Of a stretch of DNA of 9,611 nucleotides, positions 5,819 through 9,611 are shown piece after piece; position 1 is the first letter of the stretch, and the number at the start of each line of letters is the position of its first letter. Below the pieces are notes generated by a model, which had not been told where the DNA came from, searched no databases, and saw only the letters and a list, made by a program, of their open reading frames with translations. The DNA is from an uncultured Lachnospiraceae bacterium (lineage in GTDB: Bacteria; Bacillota; Clostridia; Lachnospirales; Lachnospiraceae). The translations under genes and the position numbers were made by a program. The DNA lies in assembly GCA_910578845.1 (NCBI GenBank), contig CAJTSL010000086.1, positions 1 through 9,611 on the forward strand. The letters run 5' to 3'.

Positions 5819-7593
5819 AAAGAAAATATTTTATCAGGAATTTCTTAAATTATTGTAGGCTTATGATGCTGCCGTTGCTTTTACTGTTCGTGGCATGTAT
5901 GATGCTTGTGGTGGTCCAGATGCAGAAAGAGTTGGAAGAGAGAGCGCAGAATACGCTTACGAATGTCAATACCAGTCTAGACTTTGTCGTCAGTAACGTG
6001 ATTTTCCAGAATGACCAGTTGACCAATAATTCGTCTATGTTACTCGCATTGAAGAAGCTGCTAATGAGGGAGCCGACGATCGAATATAGCGAAGCGATTT
6101 ATCTGCGGAATATTAAAACGCTGATGCGCAGCATTACGCAGGCATATCCCTATGTGGACTCCGTATATCTGTATTTGGATGGCTATGATAATTTTTTCTC
6201 TTCCGAGAGCGCCGTGACGAGGTTTGAGAAGGAAGAGGACTTGGCATGGAGGCAGGAATATTTGCAGATGGCGCCGGAAGAGAAGAACCATGTGACAGTC
6301 TTAGAGACGGAAGATGAGAAAATGATCACTATTTTCCAAAGGATGCTCTTATTAGATGGCATCGTGGTCATGAATATTGAAATTGATAAGTACCAGAACC
6401 TGCTAAACCAGATCCTGTACAGTAACCATGAGACAATCCTTTTTTATAACCGGGAAGGGGAATATCTTTTCCAATGGAACACGGGAGAGAGAAACGGGCT
6501 GGAGAATCTGTCATTGGAAACGCTCCTGGAAGATGAGGGGAATTGGAGCCGTATAGGGAATACATCCTTTATGGTCCATACGAGCATAGAGAATAGTTAT
6601 CAGCTAAGGATCGTTTCCCTGATCTCTCAGGATATTGTATGGGAAAATATAAAAGGGACCGCGAACTTCTTCTTCTTGGTGCTAGGCGTCAGCGCTGTGG
6701 TATTGATGTTCATGGCATACCGGACGGCCAAGGAGTCTTTTGACCGTATCGACTATATGGTGAATGTGTTTAGGGATGCAGAGCTGGGAGAGTATCCGAC
6801 AGAGCCGAGGCAGGAAGAAAAGAATGAATACGATGTCGTGTTAAATAATATCATCTATCTTTTCCTGCATAATATGCAATTGAATGACAGCTTAAAGCAG
6901 AAGCAGCAAGAACAGGAGATTGCAGAGCTGACGGCGCTACAGCTCCAGATCAATCCTCATTTTCTGTTTAATGTGCTGCAAAATGTAGAATTCGAAATGA
7001 AAAAGCTGGGGAACGGGGCAGACTCCGTATGTAAGATGTTAGAGGACTTGTCGGAGATCTTACAGTACGCCTTGAAAGATCCGCTAGAGACGATTACGCT
7101 AAGACAGGAAATTGAATACTTGAAAAAGTATGTGGCAATCCAGCGGCTGCGGTTTGGGGATAATTTCATCGTGTATTACGAAATTGACGAGGAGCTATGG
7201 GAATTCCCGGTTTTCCGCCTGATGTTACAGCCTTTGGTAGAGAACAGCATCTTGCATGGCGTGAGGCGTTTGTCTACGAAAGGTTATATTAAAGTTAAGA
7301 TATTTGCCAGAAAAGACCGGGTGGTTTTCCGGGTAGTGGACAATGGCATTGGCATGACAGGGGAAGAAATAAAAGAGCTACAGAACCGTATTCAGAAAAT
7401 CAATGTCCGGCACATTGGTATGGCGAATGTAAACAGCCGACTGAAGATCTATTACGGGGAAGAATCTGCAATCCATGTGAAAAGCAGGAAAAACAGAGGA
7501 TGTGTCATCAATGTCATTTATTTACCGAATTTTCCGTTAAGTTTACTTGATAATAACATAAAAATTTTCGCAAATAATTTGTTGAATTTCTAA
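5815..7593 (+). CDS. Sensor histidine kinase, YesM-like (His_kinase/HATPase_c)
   Basis: This is a membrane sensor that autophosphorylates and passes phosphate to the upstream-encoded regulator. A basic N-terminus leads to membrane helix 1 (about 17-34), an extracytoplasmic sensing region (about 37-280), membrane helix 2 (about 284-302) and a HAMP-like linker. A coiled segment (KQKQQEQEIAELTALQ, about 361-376) precedes the His_kinase domain with phospho-acceptor His382 in INPHFLFN. The ATPase domain has the N-box LVENSILHG (Asn477), DNGIGM (509-514) and HIGMANVNSRL (533-543). The ATG lies inside the regulator's stop (ATGA), with AAAGGG at 5801-5806 as the binding site. The last ~20 residues after INVIYLP are AT-rich and hydrophobic and look unlike the usual kinase end, possibly a replaced C-terminus. 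The catalytic core is complete. The ligand is unknown. Confidence 0.93.
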   Translation: MKRKYFIRNFLNYCRLMMLPLLLLFVACMMLVVVQMQKELEERAQNTLTNVNTSLDFVVSNVIFQNDQLTNNSSMLLALKKLLMREPTIEYSEAIYLRNIKTLMRSITQAYPYVDSVYLYLDGYDNFFSSESAVTRFEKEEDLAWRQEYLQMAPEEKNHVTVLETEDEKMITIFQRMLLLDGIVVMNIEIDKYQNLLNQILYSNHETILFYNREGEYLFQWNTGERNGLENLSLETLLEDEGNWSRIGNTSFMVHTSIENSYQLRIVSLISQDIVWENIKGTANFFFLVLGVSAVVLMFMAYRTAKESFDRIDYMVNVFRDAELGEYPTEPRQEEKNEYDVVLNNIIYLFLHNMQLNDSLKQKQQEQEIAELTALQLQINPHFLFNVLQNVEFEMKKLGNGADSVCKMLEDLSEILQYALKDPLETITLRQEIEYLKKYVAIQRLRFGDNFIVYYEIDEELWEFPVFRLMLQPLVENSILHGVRRLSTKGYIKVKIFARKDRVVFRVVDNGIGMTGEEIKELQNRIQKINVRHIGMANVNSRLKIYYGEESAIHVKSRKNRGCVINVIYLPNFPLSLLDNNIKIFANNLLNF

Positions 7594-7610
7594 AGTTTTT
7601 ATAGGATAAT
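7582..7610 (+). promoter_or_regulatory. Possible sigma-A promoter for the orphan small gene
   Basis: TTGAAT (7582-7587) and GATAAT (7605-7610) are separated by exactly 17 bp, a good match to -35/-10 elements, and they overlap the last codons of the kinase gene. A second -10-like TATAAT is at 7618-7623 without a good -35. A start near 7617 would give a leader of about 88 nt before the ATG at 7705. There is no terminator between the kinase and this gene, so read-through is also possible. Confidence 0.4.
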
Positions 7611-7704
7611 GCCGAAATATAATATGTATATGTCGAACCAACGAACAAATGAAAAATGAAATGCACCCATTGACTTACTATTCGTTTAGCTAGGAGGAAT
7701 AGCT

Positions 7705-8061
7705 ATGAAGAAATTTGATGTTAGCATTGATGGTGTTTTTTTGTTTTGTTGGACTTTCAAAATGAACCCGGCGACAATGTATGACGATGTGAACAGATTG
7801 GTTGAAAAAATCGAATATGAGATTATGCTTTCGTTTTGGAAACAATTTGTAGAAGGCAAAAAAAACGCCAAAGTTGTTGTAACAATACCGGGAGTTGTCG
7901 GCTACAATTTTACCCGCGAATTGACATTCAAGGGGTTCTCCGAAACAGAGCACCAAGTTCAAGAAACAGCATATGAATTGGCGTTAAAATGCCGGGATGG
8001 AATTATTGCAAACACTTTATGCTCAGAAGAATTTCGGAAACTTGAAATTGCAAAAGATTAA
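7705..8061 (+). CDS. Hypothetical protein, 118 residues, unknown function
   Basis: I do not recognise this protein. It begins MKKFDVSIDGVFLFCWTF, has no signal peptide or clear membrane helix, and is of mixed charge. A likely amphipathic helix covers about 24-50 (ATMYDDVNRLVEKIEYEIMLSFWKQF), followed by predicted strands (AKVVVTIPGVVGY, about 55-67; TRELTFKGF, about 70-78) and another helix (about 81-98). This suggests a small alpha/beta cytoplasmic protein. It has two Cys, far apart, and no catalytic motif that I can name. Coding potential is well supported by AGGAGG at 7692-7697, 7 nt before the ATG, a promoter-like site upstream and an intrinsic terminator 42 nt after the stop. It therefore looks like an independent transcription unit, wedged between the kinase and an IS4-type transposase. 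It may be a cargo gene of the mobile segment or a local accessory gene. Confidence 0.7.
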   Translation: MKKFDVSIDGVFLFCWTFKMNPATMYDDVNRLVEKIEYEIMLSFWKQFVEGKKNAKVVVTIPGVVGYNFTRELTFKGFSETEHQVQETAYELALKCRDGIIANTLCSEEFRKLEIAKD

Positions 8062-8102
8062 AGATTTTTAAAAATACCAGAGATAGTTTGACATAACAAA
8101 TC

Positions 8103-8142
8103 AAGGAAGGCTTCCCAGTTTCAAAGGGTAGCTTTCCTTTTT
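8103..8142 (+). terminator. Intrinsic terminator after the orphan gene
   Basis: A 12-position stem (8105-8116 with 8126-8137, one G-U pair and one T-T mismatch, extendable by two A-T pairs) closes a 9-nt loop and runs into five T at 8138-8142. It would end the small-gene transcript and shield the transposase gene, which starts at 8176, from upstream read-through. Confidence 0.8.
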
Positions 8143-8175
8143 CCGTTATTTCCATATCAGAAAGGAATTGTAAAT

Positions 8176-9498
8176 ATGAATAATAAGAGATATACTCCCA
8201 ACATAATAAAAGCTGAATTAGAAACAGCTATCAAGCAAGCGATAGAAAATCCCAAAAAAGAGTTTGGAGAATCAGAGTGCAGTTTTGCGCGCAACCGTAT
8301 TTTGACGGCGGAGAAAATAGTAAAATTACTATTATCCATGCAAGGGGGCAGTTTAGATAAGGAACTGCATGAAGCTGGAATCAATGCAACGAAATCAGCT
8401 TTTGTGCAACAGCGCGACAAAATTTCACATACGATTTTTGAAGATATTTTAGAGAACTTCAACGCGCTCCATCAGGATATGAAAATGTATAAAGGCTACC
8501 GTGTTCTCGCCGTAGATGGCAGTACTATCAATATGGCGAGAAACCCAAAATCATCAAGTTTTATGCAGCATGCAGGAACTCCAAAGGGCTATAATCAACT
8601 TCATATCAACCCATTATATGATGTCCTTAACAAAACATATATTCACTGTCACATTCAGCCACAACCGCAGCAAGATGAAATCGGAGCTTTGCTTTTTTTG
8701 TTGAATTGGTATGATTATAAGGAAAAAACAATCATCACTGGTGATCGCGGATACGAATCCTACAATCTATTGGCATATTTATTGGAGAAACCAAATATTG
8801 ATTTTCTTATTAGAGTTAAACAAGACAGGTCAGCTATGAGAGAAATACGCAAACTTCCAATGAAAGAATTAGACACTAAAGTATCTTTTACCATTACTAC
8901 TTCTCAAACTAATATAGACAAAAAGAACGATTATATTTTTTTGCAGACACGAAAAAATGAAAATCGAATATACAGCACAAAAACTAAAAGCGGAAGATGG
9001 GATTTCCCTAGTCCTTATCATATGTCATTTCGTGTTATACGATTCATGCTGGATACTGGCGAGTATGAAACGTTGGTAACAAGTCTTCCAAATAGTTTTA
9101 CACTATCTGAAATCAAAGAATTGTACCATTCCCGTTGGGGTATTGAATCCGGTTTCAGGGAGCTCAAGTACAGTTTAGGACTGGTTAACCTCCATGGCAG
9201 AAAAGATGAGTTTGTAAAACAGGAAATTTATGCAGCAATGATTATGTCAAATTTTTCCTCACGCATTGCGAATCAAGTTGTAATAGAAAATAAAAAATCA
9301 AACATACATACTTATAAAGTCAATATGAAAATGGCAATTTATCTTTGCAAAAAGTTTTACAGAGCAAACAAGGGAAATGGTAAACAACTTATGCGTGATA
9401 TAGCAAAGTATACCGAACCCGTCCGCCCAGACCGCAAAGACGAACGGAATATAAAGGCAAAATCTTTTGTCGGATTTACATATAGAGTTTCTGCGTAG
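8176..9498 (+). CDS. IS4-family transposase (DDE)
   Basis: This enzyme cuts and rejoins the ends of its own insertion sequence using an RNase H-fold DDE active site. The 440-residue product appears full length for the family. Asp114 lies in LAVDGSTIN, Asp190 in ITGDRGYES and Glu324 in SRWGIESGF. The IS4 signature Y-(2)-R-(3)-E-(6)-K is exact (Tyr317, Arg320, Glu324, Lys331), and a long beta-strand insertion separates the second Asp from the Glu (about 205-310), typical of IS4. The C-terminus is basic. The start is the ATG at 8176, with AAAGGA at 8161-8166 and 9-nt spacing. No frameshift or internal stop is seen, so it may be active. Its codon use and AT-richness differ from the ribosomal genes upstream. 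Confidence 0.95.
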   Translation: MNNKRYTPNIIKAELETAIKQAIENPKKEFGESECSFARNRILTAEKIVKLLLSMQGGSLDKELHEAGINATKSAFVQQRDKISHTIFEDILENFNALHQDMKMYKGYRVLAVDGSTINMARNPKSSSFMQHAGTPKGYNQLHINPLYDVLNKTYIHCHIQPQPQQDEIGALLFLLNWYDYKEKTIITGDRGYESYNLLAYLLEKPNIDFLIRVKQDRSAMREIRKLPMKELDTKVSFTITTSQTNIDKKNDYIFLQTRKNENRIYSTKTKSGRWDFPSPYHMSFRVIRFMLDTGEYETLVTSLPNSFTLSEIKELYHSRWGIESGFRELKYSLGLVNLHGRKDEFVKQEIYAAMIMSNFSSRIANQVVIENKKSNIHTYKVNMKMAIYLCKKFYRANKGNGKQLMRDIAKYTEPVRPDRKDERNIKAKSFVGFTYRVSA

Positions 9499-9504
9499 CA
9501 CTGG

Positions 9505-9529
9505 TAAGGGTGGAGAATTTCCACCCTTA
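9505..9529 (+). terminator. Hairpin after the transposase gene
   Basis: TAAGGGTGG (9505-9513) pairs perfectly with CCACCCTTA (9521-9529), extendable by one A-T pair around a 5-nt loop, seven bases after the transposase stop. The downstream sequence is AT-rich but lacks a clean T run, so this is a probable but not ideal terminator; read on either strand it could also block transcription entering the element. The remaining bases to 9611 are AT-rich and show no recognisable feature. Confidence 0.6.
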
Positions 9530-9611
9530 TATATTGTAATTATTTCAGTTTTTATTTGATAACTGTTTCCTTATTACGATAATTTTGATTACTTTAAGAA
9601 TACATATATTT

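Larger units (their letters stand above)
8103..9529 (+). mobile_element. IS4-family insertion sequence, ends not resolved
   Basis: The span given is the minimal block from the upstream terminator to the hairpin after the transposase. I looked for matching terminal inverted repeats and flanking target duplications between 7530-8175 and 9499-9611 and found none convincing, so the right end may lie beyond the window. It is unclear whether the 118-residue gene belongs to the element. Confidence 0.5.

Noticed and set aside
8086..9560. Terminal inverted repeats for the IS4 element (ATTTG-containing segments at about 8090-8102 and 9555-9565)
   Set aside because: The best pairing I could find is about five matching bases followed by mismatches, no better than chance in AT-rich DNA.

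Overview
The window looks like chromosome of a Clostridia-class Firmicute, most likely a Lachnospiraceae member. The evidence is the gene order rpsK-rpsD-rpoA-rplQ, the zinc-free S4 protein, an L17 of 178 residues carrying an internal insertion (a form I associate with Lachnospiraceae), strong AGGAGG-type ribosome binding sites and moderately low GC.

Region 1 (1-2871, + strand) is the 3' end of the ribosomal protein/alpha operon: rpsK (5' end outside the window), rpsD, rpoA and rplQ, closed by a strong intrinsic terminator at 2842-2871. Two spacers in this operon are unusually long and foldable. The 135-nt rpsK-rpsD spacer holds four small hairpins. The 185-nt rpoA-rplQ spacer can fold into a closed three-way junction followed by another hairpin, with the same GGTAAGT...CCAAA(A)GAGCG motif in two apical loops. 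This second spacer is the best candidate in the window for an undescribed element: a cis-regulatory RNA in front of L17.

Region 2 (2878-4804, - strand) has two genes facing the operon. One encodes a six-helix S component of an ECF vitamin/micronutrient transporter. The other encodes a secreted M15-family D,D-carboxypeptidase-like protein with a repetitive Ser/Thr/Ala/Pro-rich linker. Between them lies an AT-rich array of 13 degenerate 8-bp units.

Region 3 (4805-7593, + strand) begins with a 282-bp divergent intergenic region containing helically spaced short repeats. It continues with a translationally coupled two-component system of YesN/YesM type: a receiver-AraC response regulator and a membrane sensor histidine kinase. 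Such pairs usually sit next to a sugar ABC transporter; none is seen here.

Region 4 (about 7528-9611) is an AT-rich accessory segment. It contains the unusual last ~20 codons of the kinase, a promoter-like site, an orphan 118-residue protein with an excellent ribosome binding site, an intrinsic terminator, an apparently intact IS4-family DDE transposase and a further hairpin. I could not find the ends of the insertion sequence; the right end may lie outside the window.

No tRNA, rRNA or CRISPR array was seen. No stretch over 300 bases lacks a gene.
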